A stretch of 64,000 nucleotides of DNA from Fibrobacter sp. (GCA_024399035.1 JAKSID010000006.1:1-64000), one strand, 5' to 3'. Positions 24,699 through 33,352 are shown, counted from the stretch's first letter. Notes: generated by a model from the letters alone, not told the origin. A program made the numbers and translations.

Positions 24699-25871
24699 TT
24701 ACTTAGCCATTGCTTCGGTGTCGAGGGCGATGAGCAGTTCTTCGTTGGTTGCCACCACCATAGCCTTGGGGGTGCCGTCCTTGGAAATAAGGTGGTTGGA
24801 TTCCTTGCCGCTCTTCATGTTACGATCGTCGTCGATTTCGTAACCCAGGAGCTTCAGGTTTTCCATCACAGTCTTACGGACCAGGAAACTGTTTTCGCCG
24901 ATGCCGCCGGTAAAGACCAATGCGTCGATGCGGGGCAGTGCCATGGCGATGCCGCCGATTTCGCGGGCCAGCTTGTAGCAGAAGGTTTCAATAGCGATCT
25001 GTGCGCCAACGTGGCCTTCGCTTGCAGCCTGGCTCAAGGTACGCATGTCGTTGCTGAGGCCGGAGAGACCGAGCAAACCGGATTCCTTGTTTACCATCTT
25101 GTCCAGGCGATCGATGTCGTAGCCGTACTTCTTGCTGATGAAGAAGAGGATTGCGGGGTCGATGGAACCGGAGCGGGTGCCCATGATAAGGCCGTCCAGC
25201 GGAGTGAAACCCATGGTGGTGTCGGCGCACTTGCCGTTGAGAATTGCAGAGCAGCTGGAGCCGTTACCCAGGTGAGCGGTAATGAAGCAGCATTCTTCGG
25301 GTTTCTTGCCCAGGATTGCTGCGGCTTCGGCAGTCACAAAGCGGTGGCTGGTACCGTGGAAACCGTAACGGCGGATGGCGTCGTCTTCGTAGAACTTGTA
25401 CGGAATGCCGTAGAGGAATGCCTTGCGGGGCATGGTCTGATGGAAGGCTGTGTCGAACACTGCAACCTGGGGCAGGGTGGGGAAGAACTTCATGGCGCAT
25501 TCCATACCGGTGGCATGGGCAGGTTCATGGAGAGGAGCGAACAGGGTAATGCTACGGATGTAGTCGATTACTTCCTGGGTCACCTTTTCGGACTTGATGT
25601 ACTTACCGCCGTGCACAACGCGGTGGCCGATAGCTTCGATACCGTCGATGAGGTTCTGTTCGCCCAGGTACTTCTGGACGGCAGCAACGGCTTCGGCGTG
25701 AGTGGGGCAATCGAAATTGTAGTCCTGCTTGTCGACGGGGCCCTTACCCTTGAAGTGGCCGTCAACGCCAATGTTTTCTACGAGACCGCTGGAAAGAGCT
25801 TCCTTGGAAACGGTGTCGATGACAGCGAACTTTACAGAAGAGCTGCCACAGTTGAGAACGAGTACACGCAT
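24699..25871 (-). CDS. ackA: Acetate kinase
   Basis: A 390-residue enzyme interconverting acetyl phosphate plus ADP with acetate plus ATP, the ATP-forming step of acetate fermentation. The ASKHA-fold signatures are present: N-terminal VLNCGSSSVKF, IGHRVVHGG, VFDTAFHQTMP, YGFHGTSHRFV, AHLGNGSS, MGTRSGSIDP and the C-terminal FTGGIGENS. Length is normal. An AGAGGA Shine-Dalgarno site precedes the ATG. No phosphotransacetylase gene is adjacent. The strongly conserved protein fits an anaerobic fermentative lifestyle. Confidence 0.97.
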   Translation of the reverse strand: MRVLVLNCGSSSVKFAVIDTVSKEALSSGLVENIGVDGHFKGKGPVDKQDYNFDCPTHAEAVAAVQKYLGEQNLIDGIEAIGHRVVHGGKYIKSEKVTQEVIDYIRSITLFAPLHEPAHATGMECAMKFFPTLPQVAVFDTAFHQTMPRKAFLYGIPYKFYEDDAIRRYGFHGTSHRFVTAEAAAILGKKPEECCFITAHLGNGSSCSAILNGKCADTTMGFTPLDGLIMGTRSGSIDPAILFFISKKYGYDIDRLDKMVNKESGLLGLSGLSNDMRTLSQAASEGHVGAQIAIETFCYKLAREIGGIAMALPRIDALVFTGGIGENSFLVRKTVMENLKLLGYEIDDDRNMKSGKESNHLISKDGTPKAMVVATNEELLIALDTEAMAK

Positions 25872-25935
25872 TTTATCCTCTAGTTTTTTTGAAAATTTTC
25901 GTCGTAAAAATTAGTAAAAAGCTAAATTCAAAGAG

Positions 25936-26508
25936 ATGTTAGATAGAATTAAAAAATTTGATAATCGCGTATCAGAATCCTGGACAAACCATCGCTTTTC
26001 CCCTAAGGCAGAAAAAGCCTTGAAATTCTATGTGCGCCTTGGCGACGGATATGCCTGGATTCTTTTCGTAGCTTTCCTGATTTATAAAATTGGTATAACC
26101 GCTTTTTGGCCTATCCTTGGCCTGGCTTTGTGTGCCTTGGTGGCTGCCCTCGCTATCTATGAAGGTGTCAAGCTGACTACGAAGCGCCCCCGACCCTTTG
26201 CCGCCAATCCCAAGATCAAGGCGGATGTTCCTCCCTTGGACAAGTACAGCTTCCCCTCGGGCCACACTATGAACAACTTAGCGATCGCTTCTGCGGTGTT
26301 CTACGCTGTGCCTGCCTATGGCTGGGTTATGCTGTTGCTGCCGTTGACCTGGGGTCTGCTGCGAGTCTACTATGGTGTGCACTGGCTTTCTGACATTGTG
26401 TGCGGTTTCTTGTTCGGCATTTTAAGCTTTGTAGTAGGTTCCTTTATCTGGATTCCTGTAGCATCTCTCCTGGCAGGATTTTTTCCGCAGATTCCTTTTG
26501 TTTCGTAA
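25936..26508 (+). CDS. PAP2-family membrane phosphatase (copy 1)
   Basis: A 190-residue membrane protein with four to five hydrophobic segments and the three PAP2 phosphatase motifs: KRPRPFA (about 85), FPSGHTMNN (about 111) and RVYYGVHWLSD (about 153) with the catalytic His residues. Family members dephosphorylate lipid phosphates such as undecaprenyl pyrophosphate or phosphatidic acid; which one is not clear here. The start follows a GCTAAATT box without a Shine-Dalgarno site. It is a tandem duplicate of the next gene. Confidence 0.85.
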   Translation: MLDRIKKFDNRVSESWTNHRFSPKAEKALKFYVRLGDGYAWILFVAFLIYKIGITAFWPILGLALCALVAALAIYEGVKLTTKRPRPFAANPKIKADVPPLDKYSFPSGHTMNNLAIASAVFYAVPAYGWVMLLLPLTWGLLRVYYGVHWLSDIVCGFLFGILSFVVGSFIWIPVASLLAGFFPQIPFVS

Positions 26509-26545
26509 AGCAAACTTTTCGATAAAAAGCTAAATTTTTCTCCAT

Positions 26546-27118
26546 ATGCTGGAAAAAATTCAGAAAATTGACGAACGTATTTCCCATAGCTGGACTGGCG
26601 CCTATGGACGCCTTTCCGAAAAGACTAAGAGATACCTTCGCTTGTTCGTTCGTCTTGGTGACGGATATTTCTGGATTATTGTAGCTCTGCTCTTGTTCAT
26701 CCATGCAGGCTGGCAGGTGGCCGTCCCTATCGTGTTGAATGCGTTGTTCGCCTTTATGATTGTGGTGGCTCTTTACGAACTGATCAAGCTGAATGTAAAG
26801 CGCCCTCGTCCTTTCTCGGTGCTGCCTTCTGTAAAACAGGAACTGCCCTTGATGGACCAGTTCAGTTTCCCGTCGGGCCACACCATGAACAATTTGGCCG
26901 TTGCCATTACGGTCATGTACTCCCTGCCTTATTATTATTGGTTCCTCATGTTGTTCCCCCTCTCTTGGGGACTTCTTCGAGTGGCCTTTGGTTTGCATTG
27001 GTTGTCCGATGTCCTTTTCGGAATCATCTTCGGCATCCTTTGCTTTGTGGCCGGTCATTTTGTTTGGATGCCCATTTCAAATATTCTTGCTGAATTACTG
27101 CCTTCGCTGACTTTTTAG
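26546..27118 (+). CDS. PAP2-family membrane phosphatase (copy 2)
   Basis: A 190-residue paralogue of the preceding gene, same length and motif spacing: KRPRPFS, FPSGHTMNN and RVAFGLHWLSD. Sequence between the motifs has diverged while the opening (ML.KI.K.D.R.S.SW) and the membrane layout are retained, indicating an old tandem duplication. It has its own GCTAAATTT promoter-like box just upstream, so the pair may be transcribed separately as well as together. A histidine-phosphatase gene follows 21 bp downstream. Confidence 0.85.
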   Translation: MLEKIQKIDERISHSWTGAYGRLSEKTKRYLRLFVRLGDGYFWIIVALLLFIHAGWQVAVPIVLNALFAFMIVVALYELIKLNVKRPRPFSVLPSVKQELPLMDQFSFPSGHTMNNLAVAITVMYSLPYYYWFLMLFPLSWGLLRVAFGLHWLSDVLFGIIFGILCFVAGHFVWMPISNILAELLPSLTF

Positions 27119-27139
27119 TTTTTGCTTTCCGGGCACGTT

Positions 27140-27814
27140 ATGAACCAGTACGTTTCTGCAAAAGATTTCTTTGCGAACCTCTCGCCTAATGCGCGAGTTT
27201 ATCTGTTAATCCGCCATGGGGAACGTCGCCATATTTTGCCGTCGGATACGGACAACGGGGCTCATGTGGGCCTTACAGATACTGGCCGTCAGCAGGCTTA
27301 CAATCTCGGTACCTTGTTCCCGCCAGAAGGTGACGCGGTCTACTTCTCCAGCCCAGTGGGCCGTTGCATTGAGACCGCACAGCGCATCGGGGAGGGCCGT
27401 GCCTCTGTGGGAGGTCCCGCCGCCGCCCCGGTCCAGGTCCTTGATCCCTTGGGTGATTTCTTTGTTCGTAATTTCGACGAGTACTACGCGGTGCTGAACG
27501 AAAAATTCTACCCCAGCATCTGCCAGTGGATTGCCGATGGTGTACATCCAGCTTATTACCCCATCGCAGAGCGTGCCGAACAAATGCGCCAGATGATGTT
27601 TGAAAAAGGAACTGCCCGATTCAACATCTTTGCTTCCCACGATGCTTGGATTGTCCCCTGCCTGGCCCATTTCTGCAAGTTCTGCTTTACCCCCAGCGTG
27701 TGGATGAATTTCCTGACTGGACTGGCTTTTGTGGTTGAATCGGGAAAACCGGAGCAAATCGTACCGATTTCTGCCTTAAATGACGGAAATTTGGTGTTTA
27801 GCTCCGTTTTTTAG
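27140..27814 (+). CDS. Histidine phosphatase superfamily protein
   Basis: A 224-residue protein with the phosphoglycerate-mutase-like RHG motif (LLIRHGERR, catalytic His26), the SSPVGRCIETAQRIG segment with the supporting Arg, and a second catalytic His in FASHDAWIVP. There is no signal peptide. The substrate cannot be predicted. The ATG at 27140 is chosen over an upstream TTG. The 21-bp gap to the PAP2 gene suggests cotranscription. Confidence 0.8.
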   Translation: MNQYVSAKDFFANLSPNARVYLLIRHGERRHILPSDTDNGAHVGLTDTGRQQAYNLGTLFPPEGDAVYFSSPVGRCIETAQRIGEGRASVGGPAAAPVQVLDPLGDFFVRNFDEYYAVLNEKFYPSICQWIADGVHPAYYPIAERAEQMRQMMFEKGTARFNIFASHDAWIVPCLAHFCKFCFTPSVWMNFLTGLAFVVESGKPEQIVPISALNDGNLVFSSVF

Positions 27815-27816
27815 TT

Positions 27817-27824
27817 TATATTTG
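27817..27824 (+). promoter_or_regulatory. Bacteroidetes-type -7 promoter box
   Basis: TATATTTG lies 33 nt upstream of the lipoprotein ATG, which in this case has a strong AGGAGG ribosome-binding site, so a short leader is expected. Confidence 0.5.
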
Positions 27825-27857
27825 TTGTATCAATTTGTCTTATTAGGAGGAATCCGA

Positions 27858-28322
27858 ATGAAAAAATCCCTTGTTAAGCTGCTCATGGCTCTGTCCATGG
27901 TCCTTACTTTCGCTGGCTGCGAAATCACCGTTGTTGAAGATGATCCCGTACCGGAAGTTCCCGTTCTCAAGTATAACTACAAGTGGACTTCCTACTGCGA
28001 AGGCACTAGCGACGACGCTTGCGAAGACCTGAAATCCAGTTCCTATGTTCGCATTATTGGCGAACTGATTAAGGGCCAAATCGTAACTATCGAAGCATAC
28101 CTCCCGGGTGATCCGCATCCCGACTTCTCCGAAGACTATTACTACGATGGTCGTAAGGAAGACGCTCTCGGAACTTATTATGACTTCTACTCTGTAAGCG
28201 AAAATCCGGCTACCAGCTTCGCTGTCTATGACGGAGACTACGCTAGCTTCTACATGGAAGACGAATCCTGGATGTACAACTTCACCAACGATCCGGACCT
28301 CTATAAGAAGGCTGCTAAGTAA
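27858..28322 (+). CDS. Small lipoprotein of unknown function
   Basis: A 154-residue predicted lipoprotein: signal peptide with lipobox TFAGC (Cys21), then an acidic, aromatic-rich globular domain (YNYKWTSYCEGTSDDACEDL; YYDGRKEDALGTYYDFYS). Two cysteines in the mature region could form a disulfide. No family recognised. The start is fixed by AGGAGG 7 bp upstream. A promoter box upstream and a terminator downstream make it monocistronic. Confidence 0.75.
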   Translation: MKKSLVKLLMALSMVLTFAGCEITVVEDDPVPEVPVLKYNYKWTSYCEGTSDDACEDLKSSSYVRIIGELIKGQIVTIEAYLPGDPHPDFSEDYYYDGRKEDALGTYYDFYSVSENPATSFAVYDGDYASFYMEDESWMYNFTNDPDLYKKAAK

Positions 28323-28343
28323 CGAGTCGTTACTAAACTTTTA

Positions 28344-28375
28344 AAAAGATCCTGCGTAACTGCAGGGTCTTTTTT
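28344..28375 (+). terminator. Rho-independent terminator
   Basis: An AAAAGATCCTGC/GCAGGGTCTTTTTT stem-loop ends in six T residues, 22 bp after the lipoprotein stop. Confidence 0.85.
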
Positions 28376-28390
28376 ATATACATTCATGGT

Positions 28391-29356
28391 ATGAACGCCT
28401 ACCGTCGAATCTTTGTTTTGGGCTCCGGCTTTAGCAAGTCCTTCTTGCCTCAGATGCCCACCCTTCGCGACTTGAACGAGCTGATACCCTTCGGGATTCC
28501 CGAGGAGTTCCCTCACTTTCGTGAATACTGCAAGCGCTTTTTGGAACTGTGCAATGGTCAGTCTGAATACTTGAGCATCGAGTCCCTGGCGACTTCTATT
28601 TTGTCTGCAAGAATCTTTCCGGGGGAGCGTGAGCGTCTTTATCACGCTAGCTTGCGCTTTGAACTGTTGCGTTTTATTGCTAGCGTCATCCGTCACGATG
28701 AGGCTCTTTCGCCGGATGCTGCCGCGGTCATGCGTAAGTTCCTTAAGTCTTGCGTCAATTGTCCATCGGAGGGCGTCCGTGACACTTTGCTGCTCAGCTT
28801 CAATTATGACACTTTGATTGAATCCGCCATTGCCAACGATTCAGAACTTCGCAATACGTTATCTGTAGATTACGGTGTCCGTATTGACCGCGCCGATCGT
28901 TCCGCTAGCCAGCAGCCTTTGCAGCATACCATCGATTTGCTCAAGATTCACGGTTCCTTGAACTGGTTCCCCATCAAGGGCGTTGCCGATGAACTGGACC
29001 TTAAGAATGTTTGCCAGGTGGAACCGGAAGACCGCAGTTTCCCCATCTATTGTGAAGACACTCCCATCTACATTCCCATGGCCCACGCCAAGGAAAGTTT
29101 CCTTCGTGGTAGCCTGTTCAATGTTCTCTGGAGCAAGGCCGATTACTATTTGAAGAATGCCGAGGAAATTTATTTTGTGGGCTATGGTTTCCCAAAGTCC
29201 GACGTAAACAACTTGGAATTTTTGCTGACCCACCGGGAGCGCTTCAAAAAAGTGGTCGTTTTTGAGCGTGAAGGCCATCCCGATCTAGTCCGATTGGAAA
29301 ATCTCCTGGGCAAGGGCCTGGTCCAGTCCATGGATGCCAAAGATTTCTTTACGTAG
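28391..29356 (+). CDS. SIR2-like domain protein
   Basis: A 321-residue soluble protein with the layout of SIR2-like NAD-binding proteins: GSGFSKSFLPQMPTL (residues 11-25) in place of the GAGxS loop, SFNYDTLIE (Asn138, Asp140), KIHGSLNW (His187) and a C-terminal EEIYFVGYGFPKSD Rossmann strand. The family includes NADases used in bacterial anti-phage systems as well as uncharacterised housekeeping proteins. There is no partner effector or sensor nearby, so a defence role is only a possibility. No signal peptide; no Shine-Dalgarno site at the ATG. Confidence 0.65.
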   Translation: MNAYRRIFVLGSGFSKSFLPQMPTLRDLNELIPFGIPEEFPHFREYCKRFLELCNGQSEYLSIESLATSILSARIFPGERERLYHASLRFELLRFIASVIRHDEALSPDAAAVMRKFLKSCVNCPSEGVRDTLLLSFNYDTLIESAIANDSELRNTLSVDYGVRIDRADRSASQQPLQHTIDLLKIHGSLNWFPIKGVADELDLKNVCQVEPEDRSFPIYCEDTPIYIPMAHAKESFLRGSLFNVLWSKADYYLKNAEEIYFVGYGFPKSDVNNLEFLLTHRERFKKVVVFEREGHPDLVRLENLLGKGLVQSMDAKDFFT

Positions 29357-29400
29357 TCTTTGACTATTTGTCAATACTTTGTTCGTAGTGTTATAGCGCG

Positions 29401-29430
29401 CATCCCTATAATAATGTATTTATAGGGATG
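29401..29430 (+). promoter_or_regulatory. Perfect 11-bp inverted repeat upstream of a deacetylase gene
   Basis: CATCCCTATAA and TTATAGGGATG form perfect arms with an 8-nt spacer, ending 13 bp before the ATG. It could be an operator or a leader hairpin controlling translation. Confidence 0.5.
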
Positions 29431-29443
29431 AGGTGTATGTAGT

Positions 29444-31165
29444 ATGAAAAAAACAAACTCTAGAAAGTTTGCATCCATGGTTGCCATGGCTGCAGCTTGT
29501 TCGCTTTCTGCCTGGGCCGGTCCCATTACCACTGTTGCATGGAACGGCCACGATGGCGCAGTTTCCTTTACCTTTGACGATGGCTACAACCAGCTGGACC
29601 AGCTGAGCAGTTACCTTAATTCCAATTCGGATGTGAAGGTGACCTTCTTCATTACCGGTGCCATGGGCGCTGGCAGTGGTGACTTGAGTGGCTATGTGAA
29701 TATGGCCAAGAACGGTCACGAAATCGGTAACCACTCCAAGAGCCACAAGGATATGACTACTGTGGGTGACCTGACCACGGAAACTACCGGCTGGAAGAAC
29801 AGCTTGCTTTCCAAGGGCGCTCCCGAGGTCTATACTTTTGCAACTCCTTATTGCGCCAGCAACAATAACGTCGCCAATGCCATCAGCAAGGACCATATTG
29901 CCAACCGCAACTGCGCCGGCGCCAAGTATTATGGCTGGAGCTCTGAACCGGAATGGATGAACATCAGCTCCAATTGTTATACCCAGGGTGGTTCCAGTAC
30001 TGGAAATGCCAAGAACAATATGGGCACTGCTAAGAATCAGAAGGCTTGGACCGTGCAGCTGAACCATGGCGTTGGTGTCAATGATACTTACGGTATTTCT
30101 ACCAACGATATCAAGGCCATCATGGACGAAGCCAAGAATCAAAAGTTGTGGATCGCTCCTTTCGGTGTAGTGGCCGCCTACTACCGCGCCCACTTTGCCA
30201 TTGACAAGGCTTCCGCAACCACAACCTCCGACGGCTTCAAGGTTGCCTGGACATCTCCCCATTCCGCCATGCCCAAGTCCGTGCCTCTCCGCGTGAACAT
30301 CCAGAATGTTGCCGGCAGGACCGTTTCCCAGAAGGGTAAGGTCATCCAGCCTAATTCCGATGGAACTTATACCATCGAGTTTATGGCGCTGGAACTGGAC
30401 GTCACCGGCGAACCTCCCGAAGTCAAGCCTTTCAAGGGTGCCATTGAAATCCCGGGTACGGTGGAAGGTGAAAACTACGACACTTATGCTTATGAACATG
30501 CCAAGGACGGTAACGATGCTACGGGCTACCGCACCGATGACGCAGGCATTGTGACGGCTGGCACCGGTTATGCTGTAGGCTATACTTCTGCAGGTGACTA
30601 TTTCGAATACACTCTGGATGTGAAAACTGCTGGCAAGTACAAGGTTTCTGTCAACGGCGCTACCGGAAACTCTTCCGATGGTACGGTTACTGTTTCCGTG
30701 GGCTCCCAGAAGGTGGACGTTGCTGTTGCTGCCAAGGGTGACTGGAATACTTATTCCGAAACTGCTGGTGGCGAAATCGAGCTTGCTGCCGGTAAGCAGA
30801 CTTTACGCCTTACCATCAATAACGACAACCTGAATGTGGACTGGATCAAGATTGCAAGTGCCGCAGAAGTTGCGCCTTCTAGTTCCTCTGTTGCTTCCTC
30901 CAGTTCCGCCGAAGCTGTTGCCCCGGCCTCCAGTTCCTCAGTCACCGCTTCCATCGGAAACTCCGTCCTGCTGAATGTGGGTGCGGGTATGGTCAAGTGC
31001 ACCGTGTTCGACATGAACGGCAATATGCTGAAGTCGTTCCATACGGCTGTCGGGACTTCACAAGACATTTGGAACAGAGCGAAAGATGGTTTGGGTGCTG
31101 GCGTGTACATCTTGCGCTATGGCGAGGTGGGCAAGTCTATGCAATCCGTCCGCGTTCGCAAGTAG
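29444..31165 (+). CDS. Secreted CE4 polysaccharide deacetylase with CBM6 (copy 1)
   Basis: A 573-residue exported enzyme. After the signal peptide (to about Ala25) comes a NodB-type deacetylase domain (about 30-255) with catalytic and metal residues in TFDDG (Asp45, Asp46) and HEIGNHSKSH (His97, His101). Such enzymes remove acetyl groups from xylan or chitin. A CBM6-like domain (about 330-470) carries IPGTVEGENYDTYAYEH, DDAGIVTAGTGYAVGYTSAGDYFEYTLDV and NLNVDWIKI. A Ser/Ala linker precedes the T9SS-like tail (CTVFDMNGNMLKS to GVYILRYGEVGKSMQSVRVRK). Its neighbour is a paralogue. A terminator follows. Confidence 0.85.
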   Translation: MKKTNSRKFASMVAMAAACSLSAWAGPITTVAWNGHDGAVSFTFDDGYNQLDQLSSYLNSNSDVKVTFFITGAMGAGSGDLSGYVNMAKNGHEIGNHSKSHKDMTTVGDLTTETTGWKNSLLSKGAPEVYTFATPYCASNNNVANAISKDHIANRNCAGAKYYGWSSEPEWMNISSNCYTQGGSSTGNAKNNMGTAKNQKAWTVQLNHGVGVNDTYGISTNDIKAIMDEAKNQKLWIAPFGVVAAYYRAHFAIDKASATTTSDGFKVAWTSPHSAMPKSVPLRVNIQNVAGRTVSQKGKVIQPNSDGTYTIEFMALELDVTGEPPEVKPFKGAIEIPGTVEGENYDTYAYEHAKDGNDATGYRTDDAGIVTAGTGYAVGYTSAGDYFEYTLDVKTAGKYKVSVNGATGNSSDGTVTVSVGSQKVDVAVAAKGDWNTYSETAGGEIELAAGKQTLRLTINNDNLNVDWIKIASAAEVAPSSSSVASSSSAEAVAPASSSSVTASIGNSVLLNVGAGMVKCTVFDMNGNMLKSFHTAVGTSQDIWNRAKDGLGAGVYILRYGEVGKSMQSVRVRK

Positions 31166-31187
31166 TTAAAAACCTTCTTATAAAAGA

Positions 31188-31220
31188 GGCTCCCGAGGTA
31201 ATCCCCCGGGGGCTTTTTTG
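31188..31220 (+). terminator. Rho-independent terminator
   Basis: GCTCCCG pairs with CGGGGGC (one G-T pair), followed by six T residues. Confidence 0.75.
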
Positions 31221-31251
31221 TTGGCTGTTGTAACGCCTTTGTAAAGAAAAA

Positions 31252-31309
31252 TTGCCAAAATTGGCAAATTTAAGCAAAAAACGGGGTGTGTTGTAACGGC
31301 GTACAACAC
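31252..31309 (+). promoter_or_regulatory. Two palindromes upstream of deacetylase copy 2
   Basis: TTGCCA-AAAT-TGGCAA (31252-31267) and GTGTTGTA-ACGGCG-TACAACAC (31288-31309) are perfect inverted repeats in the promoter region, suited to dimeric regulators. They sit 20 bp apart, about two helical turns. Confidence 0.45.
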
Positions 31310-31399
31310 TATGTGCTACCCATTATTCCATCTTGGAATGAAAAAAATGTAGTTCTGGGGTTAAGGAGATATACCCGAAGGTTTTGGGTAAGGTGTGTT

Positions 31400-33178
31400 A
31401 TGAATAGGAAATTTATTATCGGCGCAGCCGTAATTGCTTTGGGTGCAACTGCTGCTGTTTCTCAGGAAATTGCAACATGGGCTGGCTTCCGTCAGGCTGC
31501 CGTTAGCTTTACTTTTGACGACGGCGCTCCCAGCCAGGTGACTGATGCTGCCCCCATGTTTGACAAGTATGGTTACAAGGGTACCTTCAACCTAGTGTAC
31601 AACTGGAATCCCAATTGGAGCGGTTTCCAGAACATGGCCAAGAACGGTCACGAAATTGCAAGCCACAGTAATACTCATGGCAATAATATGTCTGGTGAAG
31701 AAGCTTCTTCCAAGACAAATATCGCGGGTAAGATTACTCAGGAATACGGTATTATTACCGTAGCATATCCCAATTGCAATGTCCCTAATGAATCTGCCGT
31801 AAAGCAGAATTATATTGTAGGTCGTATCTGTAATGGTTCCTGGCAGGGCGTTCCCGATGTTATGGACAAGAACGGCCCCAGCAACTGGGCCAAGGTCCCC
31901 GCACTTATGACCGGTTCTGAAAATGGCGTCAATACTACTGCTGGCTATACGAACCAGATGAATTCCGCCATCCAGAAGGGCGGCTGGGTTGCATTCCTGA
32001 CTCACGGCTTCCAAGGCAAGAACAACGGTAACGCTACTTATTCTCCCACCGACATCAGTGCTATGGACGGCGCTCTCCAGTGGGCTAAGCAGAACGATTC
32101 CAAGATCTGGGTCGCTCCCATGGGTTTTGTTGCCATGTACATCAAGGAACGTAATGCTTCCAAGATCACCGAAAAGTCCTCTTCCGGATCCAGCATAACT
32201 TACACTTTGACACATAGCATTGCAGATAACATTTCCAAGTACAATTACCCTCTGTCTATCCGTGTCAAGAGCAGCTGGACCAAGGTTTCTGCAACTCAGG
32301 GTGGCAAGGCAATTGATGCTTCTATTAAGGATGGCTACATCTATTTTGACGCAGTTCCCAATGGCGGCGATATCGTGCTTTCTTCAGATGGCGCTGCTGT
32401 TACTCCGGGCTCTAGCACTTCTACTCAACCTTCTTCCAGTGCATCTGCCGAAGGTAATCCTTTCAAGGGCGCCATCGCTGTGCCGGGTACCATCGAAGCT
32501 GAAAACTACGATGTGAACGCCTATTCCCATAGTAAGACCGACAATGATGCCACTGGTTATCGTACCGATGATGCTGGCATTGTAAAGGCTGGTACCGGTT
32601 ACGCTGTGGGTTACACCACTTCTGGCGACTACTTTGAATATACCTTGGACGTGAAGGCCGCAGGTAAGTACAAGGTTTCTGTAAACGGTGCAACAGGTAA
32701 CAATGCCGCTGGTTCAGTGACGGTTGCCGTTGGCTCCAGCAGCGTTGATGTCGCAGTAAAGAATTTGGGGGATTGGGACACTTATTCTGAAAGCGCAGGC
32801 GATGAAATCACCCTCGCCGCTGGTAAGCAGACCCTCCGTCTGACTATTAACGATGACAATCTGAATGTGGATTGGATCAAGCTTTCTACTGATGCAGTCA
32901 TCCCTGCAGGATCTTCTAGCTCTACCGCTGTTGTCCCGGGTTCTTCCAGCTCCGGCACCTTGGCTATTGCAAAGGATATTATGCTGAACATCGGTTCCGG
33001 CGTGGTTAAGTGCAACGTGTTCGATATGAATGGCCACTTGATCAAGTCCACTCATGCCGCAGTTGGAACTACACATGACATGTGGAACCAGGTGAATGCT
33101 GGCCTTGGTGCAGGTATGTACATCATGCGCTATGGCGAAGTCGGCAAGGCCATGCAGACTGTTCGCGTTCGCAAGTAA
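31400..33178 (+). CDS. Secreted CE4 polysaccharide deacetylase with CBM6 (copy 2)
   Basis: A 592-residue paralogue of the preceding deacetylase. The signal peptide ends near residue 21. The NodB domain has TFDDG (Asp40, Asp41) and HEIASHSNTH (His89, His93). The CBM6-like domain (about 355-495) and tail (CNVFDMNGHLIKS to MYIMRYGEVGKAMQTVRVRK) are much closer to copy 1 than the catalytic domains are, so the pair shares accessory modules but has diverged in specificity. I chose ATG 31400, preceded by AAGGTG; an upstream in-frame ATG would ruin the signal peptide. Confidence 0.85.
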   Translation: MNRKFIIGAAVIALGATAAVSQEIATWAGFRQAAVSFTFDDGAPSQVTDAAPMFDKYGYKGTFNLVYNWNPNWSGFQNMAKNGHEIASHSNTHGNNMSGEEASSKTNIAGKITQEYGIITVAYPNCNVPNESAVKQNYIVGRICNGSWQGVPDVMDKNGPSNWAKVPALMTGSENGVNTTAGYTNQMNSAIQKGGWVAFLTHGFQGKNNGNATYSPTDISAMDGALQWAKQNDSKIWVAPMGFVAMYIKERNASKITEKSSSGSSITYTLTHSIADNISKYNYPLSIRVKSSWTKVSATQGGKAIDASIKDGYIYFDAVPNGGDIVLSSDGAAVTPGSSTSTQPSSSASAEGNPFKGAIAVPGTIEAENYDVNAYSHSKTDNDATGYRTDDAGIVKAGTGYAVGYTTSGDYFEYTLDVKAAGKYKVSVNGATGNNAAGSVTVAVGSSSVDVAVKNLGDWDTYSESAGDEITLAAGKQTLRLTINDDNLNVDWIKLSTDAVIPAGSSSSTAVVPGSSSSGTLAIAKDIMLNIGSGVVKCNVFDMNGHLIKSTHAAVGTTHDMWNQVNAGLGAGMYIMRYGEVGKAMQTVRVRK

Positions 33179-33232
33179 TCACAAATTGCGATCATAGTTC
33201 CTCTTTTTTCTCTCTTTCTCTTTAGTTAAACC

Positions 33233-33271
33233 GCCCCCTAGTAGTTTCGTGTCTACCGGGGGCATTTTTTT
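33233..33271 (+). terminator. Rho-independent terminator
   Basis: GCCCCCTAGTAG/CTACCGGGGGC stem with a TTTCGTGT loop, followed by seven T residues. Confidence 0.85.
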
Positions 33272-33295
33272 CGTTGCCGAATATATGTTCAACCG

Positions 33296-33332
33296 CGTCA
33301 TCCTGGAGCCGAAGGCGATAGGGGATAAGATC
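33296..33332 (+). repeat. Short intergenic repeat of the GTCATCCTGGAG type
   Basis: CGTCATCCTGGAGCCGAAGG followed by CGATAGGGGAT resembles the widespread GTCATCCTGAGCGAAGCGAAGGATC-type intergenic repeat. Only one copy of this variant was seen here. Confidence 0.35.
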
Positions 33333-33352
33333 CGTTGCTATATTTTAATCGT

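Noticed and set aside
28391-29356. Part of a multi-gene defence island
   Set aside because: Neighbours are a lipoprotein and polysaccharide deacetylases, with no nuclease, sensor, toxin or mobile-element genes.
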